From the NCBI GenBank assembly GCA_029204225.1, contig CM055095.1, forward strand, positions 76,259,431 to 76,323,430: a stretch of DNA of 64,000 nt. Direction: 5' to 3'. The stretch is from Diphasiastrum complanatum. Taxonomy: Eukaryota > Streptophyta > Lycopodiopsida > Lycopodiales > Lycopodiaceae. Made by a program: the position numbers and the translations under genes. Under the pieces are notes generated by a model, which had not been told where the DNA came from, did not search any database, and worked only from the letters and a program-made list of their open reading frames with translations. Positions 38,640 to 51,374 of this stretch are shown in pieces. The first letter of the stretch is position 1; each line of letters starts with the position of its first letter.

Positions 38640-38940
38640 TTCAAAATACTTCTAAACAACCCTCTTAATCTTGATCTACAAATTTGATGCTCGTATCAAC
38701 AGACAACAACTAAAAGCAAATGCAATGGCTATGTACTATTTGTTGCTCGGATCAAAAGGAAAAAATCAAAACCAAATGAAATGACTATGTACTCTTTCCT
38801 TCTCGGATCAAAAGGAAATAACCAAAAGCAAATGCAATGGCTACGTACTCTTTGTTGCTTGAATCAAAAGGAAAACAAAAAAACAAAAAAAAAGAAGCAA
38901 TGACCACCTCTTTGCTGCTTGGATCATGAGAAAAAAACGC
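38640..38940. repeat. 56-bp tandem repeat, about five copies
   Basis: The phrase ATCAA(AAGGA) recurs at 38695, 38751, 38807 and 38863, exactly 56 bp apart, with a fifth diverged copy near 38923. The unit reads about GGATCAAAAGGAAATAACC, AAAAGCAAATGCAATGGCT, ACGTACTCTTTGTTGCTT. Confidence 0.9.
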
Positions 38941-39293
38941 CATCGTTCATCATTCCTAATTTGCCCTATCTCATCTTCTCTGCTCTCTACTGTCTGTGCT
39001 GCTCTTATTTTCAAATGAAAAATCAAGTTATAAGGGATCTGGATTTACTCTGTTTATGTTAGTCTTTCTTACAAATCCAGGGCAAAAATTATGAGTCCTT
39101 CAAATGACACAACCACACCTTGATACAAAGGTGCATTTTTCTTCAATAAATACATAAACATATAACAAATTCTGAAATCCTTATTGTTGAACTAACTTCA
39201 TAAGAACTATAGCTGAAATTGGATTTACAAAACTCTGAATCCAATTTTCGGAACGTTCCAGATTGCTTAATCTTTACGCAATGTGATAATGAG

Positions 39294-39311
39294 AGAGAGA
39301 GAGAGAGAGAG
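39294..39311. repeat. Short (GA)n microsatellite
   Basis: About 18 bp of GA on the plus strand, the shortest array listed. It lies about 230 bp beyond the 3' end of the minus-strand LINE at 39540. Confidence 0.9.
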
Positions 39312-39539
39312 CTAGACGTGCATTTAAATTTGGTCAAGATGTTAGAAATCCATTAAGTATGTTTCGGACCTGATTTTTTCACGGTTAGCTACCAACTTTG
39401 AACTCATTTATGAGGCTCTGATCTCACTACTCATGACTCCTCTCGAAAAGCTAACCATAGATTAGTGATTTTATACAAAGTACAAACTACAAGGTAAAAA
39501 GTAGCAACTTACAGGAGAAATATCAGCCTCCTTCATAAG

Positions 39540-41470
39540 AAGTAAAAGGATATGACGAATTCACCATTCTCAAATTCCCTACTATTTCTGTCAAGCCAAA
39601 TGTTCCGAAGAGTAATACCTCTAAGTTACTGCCAAAAAGTATTGACAACTGCATCATTAAAAAAAATATCATTCAGCAGTAAGTCCGTATGGCTGAATGT
39701 TCTGAATCTGACATGAAAATGCACAATGAAAAGATTAGCCATTGATTTCCATAATGGAGCATAGCAACGGAAAAATAAATGTGGCATTTTTGCACTTAGA
39801 GCAAACATGCGACACGTTACCCCTGTAATTGGCACAAACTAGAAGAGCAAGTTGGAGAATCATAAGAGAAAAGAATCTATACTTACCAAGCCTGATTTTA
39901 TGAGTACAACAAAATCTGGCCTTCCAAAAATGAGGGGAATAAAAAAGGTTCCACTTTGAGTTGAACCAAGAGAAGGTGAAATTAGGTTCTTTGGTAGCAA
40001 AGTAGATTGAGACATAAGAAATTTGACCAGTTTTATCCAGAGCCTTGAAGAGCCATTAGTTGTTGCAGTCAGAGGCCAGGGAGACAGAGAGAGGGCCAAG
40101 GTCTGGGAGAAGGCGAAAGAAAGAGGAGAGGCCAAGTTCAGTCCTGAGTTGGGATAGGATGAGGGAGTAGACGGAGTTCATAATGTGATTCCAAGTGACA
40201 AATCCTTTCCGGGTAAGGCTATGGTAGAGTCCTTTTCCAATCAAGGCGAGAGGCTTGGAATTGATGGTAATAGCTTTAAAAAACCAGAGGGGCTCAAGAG
40301 GGGAGATGGAATTCCCACTCATCCAAAAAGTAAGCTATCGCATGAAAAGAATGACTCTAAAAATGGACTTGAATAAAGGAGGGAGGGAAGTGGAAAAGAG
40401 AAAAGAAATTTGGGTGAACTCAAGAAAGTAAGAGTGGGAATTGGTGCCATTAGTAGAGGGGAGGGGAGGAAGGGTAGTCATCATCAAAGCCCAAGGTTGC
40501 AGACAGGCAAAATTGAAGTGGATACGTCTATAAAGAAAGAAAAGAGAGGTAGTAGAGTGGTCAAGAAGGCCCAGTCCACCCAGTTTGGTAGGAGTTGTGC
40601 AAATATGGGCCATTGTTCCTACAAAACTTTTTGAAAATCTTAGCAATGGAGAGGGAGTAAGAGGGAGGGAGGATCCAAATGAAGAGGAAGTGTGTAAAGT
40701 AGGAGGATATGATGTGCTTGAGGACAATGAGTCTCACTGAAAAAGAGAGGTCAGAAGAATTCTAGTGTGGGATTTTGGAACTAATTCTCAAAAAAAAATT
40801 GAAATAATCTCTGTCGGAGAGGGAGGCTCCAAGCGCTGGGATGCCAAACAAAGAACAAGTGAGCAGGTAGTTTCAATTGATGTGGTCAAATGCTTTATCA
40901 AAAGCTATCTTGAGCACAATGGTCGAGTAATTGAACCAAAACAAAAGAGCCAATGGCAGAACAAAAGTTCCAAATGTTATTAAAAAGAGATCTGCCTTTA
41001 ATAAAAACTAGTTTGGCACTTGGAGAGGCGAGAGGGAAGGAGAGGGGAAATCCTTCTTGTAATAGCTTTCGCTACAATCTTGTAAGAAGTGTTAAGCATA
41101 GTAAGCGGGCGATAGTCAAAGATTTTGAAAGAATACTCAATTTTAGAGACAAGTTTAATGAGATCCTGAGAGAAGGAGGAAGGAAATGAACCCAACGAGA
41201 TCGCAGAATTAGTGGCAAGAAAGAGAGTTGTGCCGACAAATTCCAGTGCGCTGCAGATTGGAGCTCTTCTAAAGAGAGAGGGGAAGAGAGAGATGAAGAG
41301 TCATCAGTAGATAAAGGGAAAGGGAAAGAACAATAGCTAGAGATATCTTGATTGAGTGGCTTAGGGGGGTGAACAAGATTGTAGAGAAGAGAGAAGTGGT
41401 TGTAAACAGAAGTGCAAATGGCTTCACGAGTAGGGAGAGGGGATGCATTGGCGATGAGACCATAGAAGTT
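39540..41470 (-). mobile_element. L1-like LINE relic (reverse transcriptase and C-terminal zinc region)
   Basis: Read on the minus strand from high to low coordinates: RT block DYRPLTMLNTSYKIVAKAIT then RRISPLLPSRLSKCQTSFY (41195-40998), the catalytic-strand region IVLKIAFDKAFDHIN at 40861-40920, LFGIPALGASL, a GGLGLLD block near 40600 typical of plant L1 elements, and a zf-RVT-like Cys/His region (CANYRGNVSHVCSKC) near 39840-39780. Many stops and frame changes show great age. The endonuclease half is not recognisable; 41475-41912 may be its worn upstream part. This is a different lineage from the LINE at 56375. Confidence 0.8.
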
Positions 41471-44400
41471 TACCTTAGGAAGGATTCAAGACGATAGGTG
41501 GAGCTGGCGAGTCTCCCTTCTTGGCTGACGGTGTGTTGACAAACACAAGCAAGAACTCAGCTGGAAAAAAAGGAACAAAAGCACCTGTGAAAGAACAAGT
41601 GAGCCACCAAAAGGAATTAAAAAAGCAAGGAACAGTAGAGAGGAGGAGAGAGCCAAGGGGAACAATCCCAAGGCTCCCTAAAAGCAAGTTGTTCAGGAGA
41701 AAAAGGCCAACTTGTACAAGCCAAGCAACTTCATAAGAAAGCAAGCTCCCACAATCTAAGCCAGATCTGAAACAAACAACAAAGGAGAAGTTGACCGCCG
41801 CTTCATAACAAGCTAATCTGGAGAAAGGGCCAACTTTTACAGGACCATGCATCTCATTAGTAAGCAAGCACCAATGATCAGGAACAAAAGCAATGGTATA
41901 TCTGACCGTCATAGCATACCTCTCAGCTCCGCTCTGCTCCTTCTGTCTTAGTGCATTGATTTACTCCTTACTAAGTTGGGAGTCTTGTTAATATTTGCCA
42001 TTTGCTAAGTAAGTTCTTTCAAGGATTCTAAATTTTAGAATATATTTTACACCAAGTTGCAGATTGTGTTGTGCAACATAATAGGGTGTAGACTTAATTC
42101 AATAAATTTAATTTCAAGAGGTCTAAAAACTACTACATAAATTTTTGGTTTACAATTTAAGTAAGTCAAAAAGTTACATAATATTTGCCAACAATCAAAA
42201 TAATTTATTGAGCTTAAAATTAGTCAAATTCATAAACTTGTAGATCTAAACAAAGAGGCCAAATCTAAGAATTAAGTTGTTCATATTTATTGATTTCTTA
42301 CACACATTGGGTGGCGGAATGGCATCCTAATTGCCATCCCACCATCCCAACACCTTGTTTTCCCAACGATCGCTCCCACCCGTCTACAAGTGAATGTGCC
42401 CATTCGTGAGCCCCTGTCCCTCAAAGAAAGAACCCACGCCTCCCTACCCACTACACTCATTTTTTGTGCGCCCCTTCCCACATATAGGCATGTATGTAGT
42501 TACAACGGTTGTACCTCAATAAAATACATCTTGTAGCTCTCTTAAAGCACAAAATATTTTCTCAACAACTTGCCTTTTTAGAAAAGAGAAAAATAGGAAG
42601 AAAAAAAACAAGGATGGACACCCATGGCAAGTGTAGGAATTTGAGATTTTGTACACAAAAAGAGATGCCCCTTTTTTTTATACTAGTTTCATACAATATG
42701 AGAGTAGAGAATTAACTATTTTGGCTACAAACATGAAGTTTTAAAATACAACAAAAACTTTATTACACGAGTTGGAGAGATTCAAAAATTTAACTACAAA
42801 AAATAATTGAATATTCCACAAGCTTTATTCAATAAAGAAACCCAATAGAATTTAAAGCTAATTTTCTAATTTAGTTAGAAAATCAACTAGAATTGAAAGC
42901 CAACTTCTGAAAGGTCCTACAAGTTAATGAAGACACATGAATTGCATGGAACCCAATTTCCAAAATCAATACAATTGGTATTGCATGAAACCCATTTTCA
43001 AAAAATAATAAAATTGGTATATTGTAAAATGATTTCAATTGGGATTCATAGAATAGTCAAATGTTGGCATAATCAAATGCATCTCTAGATGTAGGAACTA
43101 CTCTATAATGTAAAGTTGAGGCCTTATGATGTGCATATAAAAAGCATGTATGGATAAAAGACGTGCTACATCTAATTGAAAATTTGTGGTTTATGGAAGA
43201 TTCCATCTTTTTGGCATAATCAAATGTTGTGTATAGAATTGAATGGCTATGATTTTATCTTTTGAGATAAGAACACAAAAGGATTGTATATCTAGCTTTT
43301 AGCTTTTCAAAAGTGTAAAAGCAATTGGATTTGGCCAAATGAAATTAGAAAATTATGCCCATTTTGGGTGACAACAATCTAGTCTCAAATAATGAAATAC
43401 TACAGTTGCTTCTATATGTTCATATGTATATGTCAATGTTTCATATGAACATCTAGAATAAATCTTGTAATGAAAAAATTGGAAATTGAAAAATATAACA
43501 ATGCCTAGTTTTTAATCAAATGGAAAGATAGAATTATGTCAGCTCTCCCTTGCTTCTTTTTAAAGGGGCAAAGGAACTATATCATGTGTAAGCTCTTGAT
43601 CTTTTCACTCTACTTTATAGAAAGTCATTAATCTACAATTAATTTAAAAAAAATCATATACACATTCACATTAGTTTTCCAATCATATACACATTCACAT
43701 TAGTTTTCGTATGTTCAAATAAATATCCACACTAAGTTGCTATGTTTATGTAACTCTCCAAAGTTGCAAAACTCAATTGAGCATAATGAAGGTGATTACA
43801 AGAGTGCAATGCCAATAAATCAAGACAATGCTTCTACATAAAAATGTAAGGAGATTTCTATAATCAATTGATATGATTATTTATGTCATCATAACAAAAC
43901 AAAGAAACTAAATCTTGGCTTTATTGTCCACCTAGTTCAAAAATCAACCTTTTTCATAAGCGAATGAATTGGGCATAAATACTGGTTCAAACTAGTCCAC
44001 AATTATTGAACACAATTGAAAAACAGAACTGCCTTTTTTTTTATATAATGCCCAAAAATATCTAATGTAATATGCATAATGTCTACAATGTTTTTAAAAC
44101 CTTACAGAAATTAGATTGCTAGTGGATACATACATTTCAAAATTCAATGTTCCTTTTATTTTTATTTTTTTGGGTCCGATTCGAATTGGACACCCAAAAG
44201 ATTCATTGAAGAACTGTGATTCACCAACAAATTGCAATTCGTGAAAGCGCTAGTTGGCTTTCACGCAATAGCAATAAGCTATTGTGAAAATTCTCTTGAT
44301 GCTGATGTGTCCATGAGTTTTTAAAAATTGTAGTTGTATTTAATTCACTCAGTTACAAAACTGATTTTGTTCACAATTCAAAGCAATGGCAAAGCTCCTG

Positions 44401-44934
44401 GGATGTTTTAGATGACCTCATTTTCATTATCCATGAATCTACACTTATTTAAATGTTGCTATCAAAGATTAACAAAGAGGAGATGAGGGCTGCAAACCTC
44501 TCTGCACAGCAGATAGAGGTGGCATTTAGCTCCACCCTCAAATGAAGGGGTTTGAGCTTGAGAATCGTGTACTTCGCTGATTGTCAATTCGCAGTTGGCC
44601 CTTTCTTTGGCCAAGAGCAGTTAATTCTGCATCCTGTACAATGCCTCCAAAATTACCTTTGTAGATTACTGATATATCAACATCGGAATTGGTACTCATT
44701 AAAGAGATCCAGTTCAGAATATGCTTTTTCTTATAGGATTCGAGTAGACAACTGATGTCAATGGTCCCTGTATTGACAGACCTTTTCCAATGACATCAAC
44801 AGCAAAGGCCAACATACACTGTTGGAGCCTTGAAGTACAAAGAGAGAATATCAGCTGTTAGTGATAGAGTTTATGCATTCAACAGAGCTATAAATTTTGG
44901 AATAAATCATTACATCAGAATGGATTGAATATGA
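41471..44934. other. AT-rich intergenic DNA, nothing recognised
   Basis: About 3.4 kb. From 42000 to 44400 it is strongly AT-rich with no coding signal. One short direct repeat, AATCATATACACATTCACATTAG, occurs near 43650 and 43681 (each about 23 bp). The stretch 44560-44760 on the minus strand has a weak exon-like frame (IVQDAELTALGQRKGQLRID) but no family match. Confidence 0.5.
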
Positions 44935-46315
44935 TCATATGGCAGATAGCTCAGGCTCTTGTGTGGCAGGCCTATAAGCCACAAAGGTACCATCATTCGT
45001 AAACGAGCCAGGATTAAAGCATGTAACTCCAGTATACTTGAACATTTTTTGTTCTGAGCAGTCCGCAAGAACAATCTGAATGTCAAAATAATAGGTTATG
45101 GAAAAGTGCATTTTGAAATGAATTAAAGCATATATTTTGCATAATTTAGCAGAAAGATAGCACCGTCAATAAAGCACTATAAAATGATATTGAAGCACAA
45201 ACAGCTGCAATTTACCACATAACTGGTCTTGTGGAGGACTACGCATTTACCGTGTGTGGAGTGGGATAGAGTCGAAGAGAATGGTCATAGTTCCAGCTGA
45301 TAGGTTCTGTCATTAGAGGAAGAGGACAGAGATGACTTTGATGTGTCACCGTGGCAACAAGCTACCAGAAAGGATATTCATCAGATCCAATAAATATCAC
45401 ATTATGAAGTTGCTCATCCGTGTATCAAACTCGAAGAATAGCATACACAAAAAAGTGAATTCAATATTCTACAGACATCAAATATTCAGCACCAGAAATA
45501 GCTCGCTTTCTGCACTCTTGAAACAGTATATAAACCACGTTTAGAATACTTACATGCTCAAAGGGATCTTTTGTTTCTTCTTCCGAAGGAGGAATGATAC
45601 AGGATCTTCGCATTCGATACAGTAGGTCTTGTCGAAAAAAGACGATCTCCTGGGAGTAATATCGCACTCTAGAAGCAAGAATGGTGTCATATTACAATGT
45701 TGTGCAAGATTGACTGGAGACAGCATCAGGAGCTCCAAACACTTCTTTTGGAATTAATTAGCAGAATTCTGGAAAGCTGTCATAAGAGCATGCCTTCAAC
45801 AGAACGCAAAATTTCCAAAATCGTCATCAAATTACCTGCAAGGATTGCTCGAAAATATGGCATTTGGTACATGCTTCATAACTTCTCTAGCAAAATAGTC
45901 TGGTATTGGAGGTCTGGGTAACACGCTTGCCGGACCTTTACTTGTCAACAGGACCAATGTAATTGATTGTGTCAATAACAGGAGAAAATTTTCAAATTTC
46001 CAACATACAGGAACAAAAGCATAGCAACATGTATACTCAATAAGGAGACCAACCCTTGAAGGGTTGAATGCTTGTGCAAATCAACAGGGTCTGAAACATT
46101 ACAGATGATAATGTTATGGATGCAGCCATCAGGTACGAGATGATTTGAAACACACAATATTTCCTTATCCAGGACATCATTGATAAACACATTACTGCAA
46201 TGAAACCCAACCATCCATACCAGGATCACCAGGTCCTGGAATAAAAAGGAATTTGCTTTCTTGGTTGATACGTGGATGGGCAGCAATGAGTGATCCAAGC
46301 CTATTGAATTGTTCC
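44935..46315 (-). CDS. DPB2: DNA polymerase epsilon subunit B (POLE2/DPB2), C-terminal five exons
   Basis: The non-catalytic second subunit of the nuclear leading-strand polymerase, which links it to the CMG helicase. Five exons join with perfect phase: 46221-46315 (EQFNRLGSLIAAHPRINQES, FLFIPGPGDPG), 45836-45935 (PASVLPRPPIPDYFAREVMK, HVPNAIFSSNPCR), 45554-45668 (VRYYSQEIVFFRQDLLYRMR, PPSEEETKDPFEH), 45251-45361 (LVATVTHQSHLCPLPLMTEP, SWNYDHSLRLYPTPHT) and 44935-45075 (IVLADCSEQKMFKYTGVTCF, NPGSFTNDGTFVAYRPATQE, ending SAI and TGA). This is the calcineurin-like (inactivated phosphoesterase) half, about 186 residues of a usual 520 or so. No stops or frame changes are seen, which suggests a living gene. 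Upstream exons (usually containing a FMGNF-type motif) were not found before the LINE remnants from 46955, so either a long intron or a truncation is present. Confidence 0.92.
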
Positions 46316-46399
46316 CTGTATACAGGAACAAATGAACTAACATATGAAATGACTCAAATGTCCTGCAAGGAATGAGCAGATAAGAACAGAAAAGGATAC

Positions 46400-46402
<3 letters not shown>

Positions 46403-46457
<55 letters not shown>
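46403..46457. repeat. (CT)n then (CA)n compound microsatellite
   Basis: About 36 bp of CT followed by about 19 bp of CA, in the DNA upstream of the first visible DPB2 exon. Confidence 0.95.
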
Positions 46458-46954
46458 TGACAGTCCACATTGTAGCCACTTTCCTCACTAATGCTCTCCA
46501 TACTACTGCGTCACTTACATTCATATCTAATGTCATATACCTGTTACCTCATATGGTGAGTATTTGTTACAGTTGCAGGAAGCCCATGAGTCAGCCATTT
46601 CTAATGGCTTAGCTTTGTGGCCCGATTCTGGCAGTTATACTTGTCACCCTCATAGTGACAGTGTCGTTAATTAGCTCATGGGGTCATCATTCTCCTGCGC
46701 TTTCATTTCTGATTTCACATCCCTCCACCTACTACCCTCTTTGATTCATTTTTTCCTTTTTTTTGTCTTGGTACTCTCACATCACCACACTCGTCTTCCC
46801 ACCCCACTACCCCACATTTGTTCGCGCACCTAGTTACACATATATGCAGGTCTACCAAGAATCTCTCGCTTCTTTGCTTCACCGCATCACTCCACATCTT
46901 TTCTAAGCCCCACCAAGGCAAGTCCGTTCATCCCTATTCACAAAAATGGTGACC

Positions 46955-47440
46955 CAATGAATCTTGGCCACAGATTTTTATGGACGACAACCTTACATAT
47001 ATACAAGTGGAAGAAAGGCATCAAGTCTTGAAGGAAGCCAAGAAGTCATTAGGCGTGTGATTTACTATGATGGTCAAGTTCGTTATCTTGATAATGCATC
47101 TAGCAACCTCGCCAATAGGGAGTTGAGGCCCCCAAGCATGGGAGCGTCCTGACCTTTGTCTAGTTAAAGAGGTTTTGTTTTCGGAGGTTTATTCAGAACG
47201 CTCAAGTAAGTGTCGGTTTTTTGATATTATTGTTACCCCACCTGCATTATATGTAGCACGTGTACAGGTCTCACCTCATTTGATTGGGCCAATATCTCAC
47301 GCTTGCAGATTCTTATGCTATCACATATAATACGGGCTAAGCTCTCCGTCCCACATTAGATCATTCCGGCTAAGTTTGCATTCCCACCCCTCCATCTTGA
47401 TGCCATCTTTCAGTTTATATCATATATATTCAGCGAGTCA
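46955..47440 (+). mobile_element. LINE copy 1: ORF1 end joined to ORF2 C-terminal part, degenerate
   Basis: 46964-47152 reads YFGR..SLEGSQEVIRRVIYYDGQVR then YLDNAS-type sequence, the same ORF1 ending as copy 3 (QRVVFIDGKPRFFD at about 56280). From about 47205 the DNA instead matches the late ORF2 of copy 3: CRFFDIIVTPPALYV aligns with CLLFSATVSPVVLYS, and the bases CAGATTCTTATGCTATCACA align with CAGATTCTCATGCTCAGTAG near 58907. Thus most of ORF2 is absent between the two parts. A few stops and shifts are present. Confidence 0.7.
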
Positions 47441-47570
47441 GATTGTTTCTCCTGGTTGAGCAAAGATACACACAGCAGCACTTACCTCATCTTCATCACC
47501 TTCACAAACAAGGTTATCGATTTACTTGGCATTTCTATCATGGACTTTCCATCGAGCATCCACCTAATTT

Positions 47571-47571
<1 letters not shown>

Positions 47572-47620
<49 letters not shown>
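47572..47620. repeat. (CT)n microsatellite
   Basis: About 49 bp of CT on the plus strand, lying between the end of LINE copy 1 and the first ATGGCAAG of an ORF1-like segment at 47657. Confidence 0.95.
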
Positions 47621-47623
<3 letters not shown>

Positions 47624-47656
47624 CTCCTAGGTTAAGCTTCCTCAACCCACCTCTCT

Positions 47657-50600
47657 ATGGCAAGAAAAACAAGGGGGAGCCCATGTTCCCCCTCCCCTCC
47701 ATCTCCTCCCCCTCCCCCATCCCACCCCACCCCACTCCCACTCCTCTTGCCTGCTGCTAGAGCAACGGCCGCTTGTTGGATTCCTATCCTCTCCATCCTT
47801 AATCTCATAGCTAATCTAGATCCATTCATTTGTTGTGAATACTTGTACAGTCGCATACTCTGCAAAAATACATGCGTTTTTGAACAGTCTGCAAAAATAC
47901 AAGGAAATCGCAAACAGGTGTCAGCTCGACAAACCTTGAATCGACAATCGTCGAATCTGCTCTGATCCGAACCCATCGAAGACACTTGAACCGACAAGTG
48001 TCGAACCTATTGTCGAAGCTATTGTCGAGTCGACTATCAACTTTCGGCTTGACCATTGATTGTTGATTTGAACTCTATCGTCATGCTGCCGTGATTTCTG
48101 CAAAATCTCCAACATAATAGATTCTGCCCAATAGCGACTGCTAACATCACGTAGTGCCTTAATCCAAGTTGTAAATCTATCGCTTAAGCATTCTTGTAAT
48201 TGTACTGCTACCATGTATAAGTATTCAATAACATATCAGTGTAAATGATGATGAATCAATTAGACATTCAAAATTATTCGATCTTCCTCTCTGTTTCCAA
48301 AGTATTGTTTCAGGAAAATCGCGCATCTGTATGCATTTAGACTGTACAAATACTTTCGACTTAATTGAATCGTTTCTAGTAAACAGAGTCGTGTCTGTGT
48401 CGTGTCAATTGCTTTATTTATTGTTTTGTCTCAATGGCACGTGAGAAGAAACCCACCCCTCCCCTAGCTCTCCCTCCTCCATCTGCCTCCCTACCTCTAC
48501 CTAACCGAACCCCCTCACTTCCCTCTACACCTCTCTCTCCTTCTTACACCCCTCAATGTTGCTGCTCTCAGGAGCAGCAGCCCCTCAATGTTGATGATGC
48601 TGCTGCACAGCAGCAAACACCTATTGTTGTGGTTGTGCAGTAGCAAACCCTCCTGTTGTTGCAACCTCCTACTCCTCTACCTCCATTAGTTGAAGTAGCC
48701 TCTTCTTCCTCAACTGCTCCCTTTGATGCCTCTTCTTCTCCTTCATTGGTCAAGGATTTGGGTTCTACTATTGCATATCCATTTTTTGAGGAATCTTATC
48801 CACCTACCAAAGCTACGGAATCTTATGCTGCAGCCAGTAGAAGTGTGCTACTACAGGACTTTCAAGCAATGAAAGCAGAACTACATATGGTCAAAATCAA
48901 ATTGTCCTCTCTCAAAGAGGCTAATAGCAAGCTGCAAAAGGAGGTGGATACGTTGAGACTCAAAGCCCAGCTTATCCTTTGCTACACCAAAAGCATCAAA
49001 TATATTCAAAGAATTGGAAGACCAAATTGAAAAGCAGAAAGAAGATACAAAAACCTTCAAGGGAGTTGAGGGTAAGCCATAAATGTCTGCTTTTATTTCA
49101 GCCACTATTTCAAAAGAAAGGTTGAGGGAACAAAAGCATTTGATGTGAGCATAAGAGGCATTGTAAAAATATGCAAGATGCTATTCAAAAAGCAAAAGGA
49201 TTTTTAAAAAAACCACTCTAGGACACAATAGCCAAGGAATGGAAAAGGCTTGGAGGACTAAAAAGGATAATTCCACACTAATTATTCGATTTCAAAGCTT
49301 TGAAGAGAGACGATCCACATTGAGGTTAAAGCATAAATTGAAATCAATCATATATTCTTCGATGACGATCTTACCTTCATGCAAGTCACATAAAGCAAAA
49401 AAACTTTTCAGGAAGTCAAAATATTGGGCAAGAAAGTAATCTATAGGGATGGTCAATTGAAATACATGGATGGTAAGAAATAGGATTTTGGGTCTTTCAA
49501 GCATGGGAGCAAACCAAAGACCCATCCATAAGTTTTACATTTTGCTGTCTAGAACTGTGATACATACCTCATCTTTAATAGGAATTTGATAGATAGACTT
49601 CGTCAATAGCAGAGATGTCCTTTGTTCAACAAAGACACATGAGAGTGCAAAGCGAGGTTTACCTTCTTTCTTGGGTTTTCAATGGGAGTCATTATAGCAA
49701 AGACCATATCTACAAGGCAACAATAATGAGGGGGCGTGGCATGTTTATATAGAGACATTATTCAAAGAGGACTAGAGTTCACAAGGATTGATCAGGCTAG
49801 ATATCTATGGATCAGACTCGATGGGATGACTAGAGGTTTGGACAGAAACGTCTATGTTCCAATGTGCTATTTTCCACCAGACACATCTTCATACTAACAC
49901 AGCTCAACATATAGAGACCTTTCAGTGGATATCATTAGATTTTCTGATTGAAAGCATATTCTCCTATTAGGAGGTTTTAATGCCAAACACCCTTCTATGC
50001 AGCAGATCAGGATCCTTTATACATCTGCTTTAGATAGTGATGACTCATGAGCTAGGTATTTCAAGGCATCCAAAAATTGAGGACGGGACTATACTTCTTA
50101 AAGATAGGGGAAGCTCATGAGCTAATCATTTTTTATGGTCTATCTCAATGGCCTTCATCTAGTGATTTCACCTATCACCCGCATAGTGGTGGCCATAGTG
50201 TGGTTGACTACCTCATGGGATCACCCTCCTTTCCACACACCAGCTCTTTCGTCATCGCGTTTACTTTTCTCTCTAACCACTCTTTTCTCCCATTGCAGTT
50301 AGGAATCACTCATACCAATGTCTTTGTTTCCCAACCGTCATTGATCCGCACACTCCATGATATCATTTTGAAAAACCCTACATCATTGCCTATCAAGACT
50401 CTTTGACCTCCCTTTTACCAACATTTCCCACATGATTCCACCATTAAACACACATCCGCCTTTCTTGCCAAGGCCCTACACACCACAACTTCCCTTTCTT
50501 TTCCTTCCAAGAACACCAAATCCCAAAATAAGAAACCTTCATGTCGTCCAAATCAGCCCTAGTATGATGAAGAATGTCGTCAACTTCATAACCAACTCAA

Positions 50601-51080
50601 ATATGGTTGCACTTATTCACCCTCATATACCCCATGCTTACAGAAATACCCTTTGTCGTCCGAAGACCTATGAGATTAATGAAGGGAGAAGACTTGTTAA
50701 CTCTCTATTTTGTTCTTCCTCAAGGAATTTTTGGTGTGAATCCATTCCTCATACACCACCTTGAACCTCCCGCATTAACCAACGTACACATCTGAACAAA
50801 ACATGCTAAATTTTTATATACCTACCCCACTATTCCCATCGTCAGCTCACCTTGGCCTTCATCTTTCAACCTTTTCACCCCTAGCAAAATCATCAAAGCC
50901 ATTGAGAACCTCAATACTCGTCATGCAAGAGATATTGAAGATCTGGAAGCTCCATGTAAACAATAAAGTCTCCCCCATCTTGGCTGACCTCTTTAATCAT
51001 GCAGTCTCTCATTATTTCTAATGACAATAGTTCCTTATCCGAAGCAAGTCAAGCCAAGATGATTGACACATTTGAGATTA
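47657..51080 (+). mobile_element. LINE copy 2: ORF1 and first part of ORF2, degenerate
   Basis: Two Pro-rich ORF1-type starts are present, MARKTRGSPCSPSPPSP at 47657 and MAREKKPTPPLALPPPS at 48434; the latter continues to a coiled coil (KAELHMVKIKLSSLKEANSK) and the ORF1 end near 49430-49480 (KVIYRDGQLKYMDGKK). ORF2 follows: NCDTYLIFN near 49555, the endonuclease block LLGGFNAKH near 49970, LSQWPSSSDFTYHPHSGGHS near 50140-50200 (copy 3 has LTQWPSSSAYTCYPHGGGHS) and FTPSKIIKAIENLN near 50875. Similarity ends near 51080, before the RT core. The segment 47770-48420 with repeated TGTCGAA phrases may be 5' UTR. Many stops; it is an old copy of the same family as 56375-59878. Confidence 0.75.
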
Positions 51081-51288
51081 GATAAGTTAACCTAAACAAA
51101 AAAAAAGTAACTTCTTACCGAAGTTTAGAAAACGCATGAAAAGCTAGATTGCAAGGGCGAGAACAAAAGTTTCCCATGAACACAAAGAGTGTTGGTACAA
51201 CTTCTACAGATTCAAACCCATCCAAGACCATCCCAAGCTTCTGCATTGCCTACACAACATGAGAAAAAGTTCAACAAGCTAAAAATAT

Positions 51289-51289
<1 letters not shown>

Positions 51290-51371
<82 letters not shown>
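51290..51371. repeat. (CT)n microsatellite
   Basis: About 80 bp of uninterrupted CT on the plus strand, about 210 bp beyond the last recognisable part of LINE copy 2. Confidence 0.97.

Positions 51372-51374
<3 letters not shown>

Noticed and set aside
47632-47997. Gly-rich minus frame opposite the Pro-rich ORF1 start
   Set aside because: Reverse of a CCTCCCC-rich coding stretch, no independent support.
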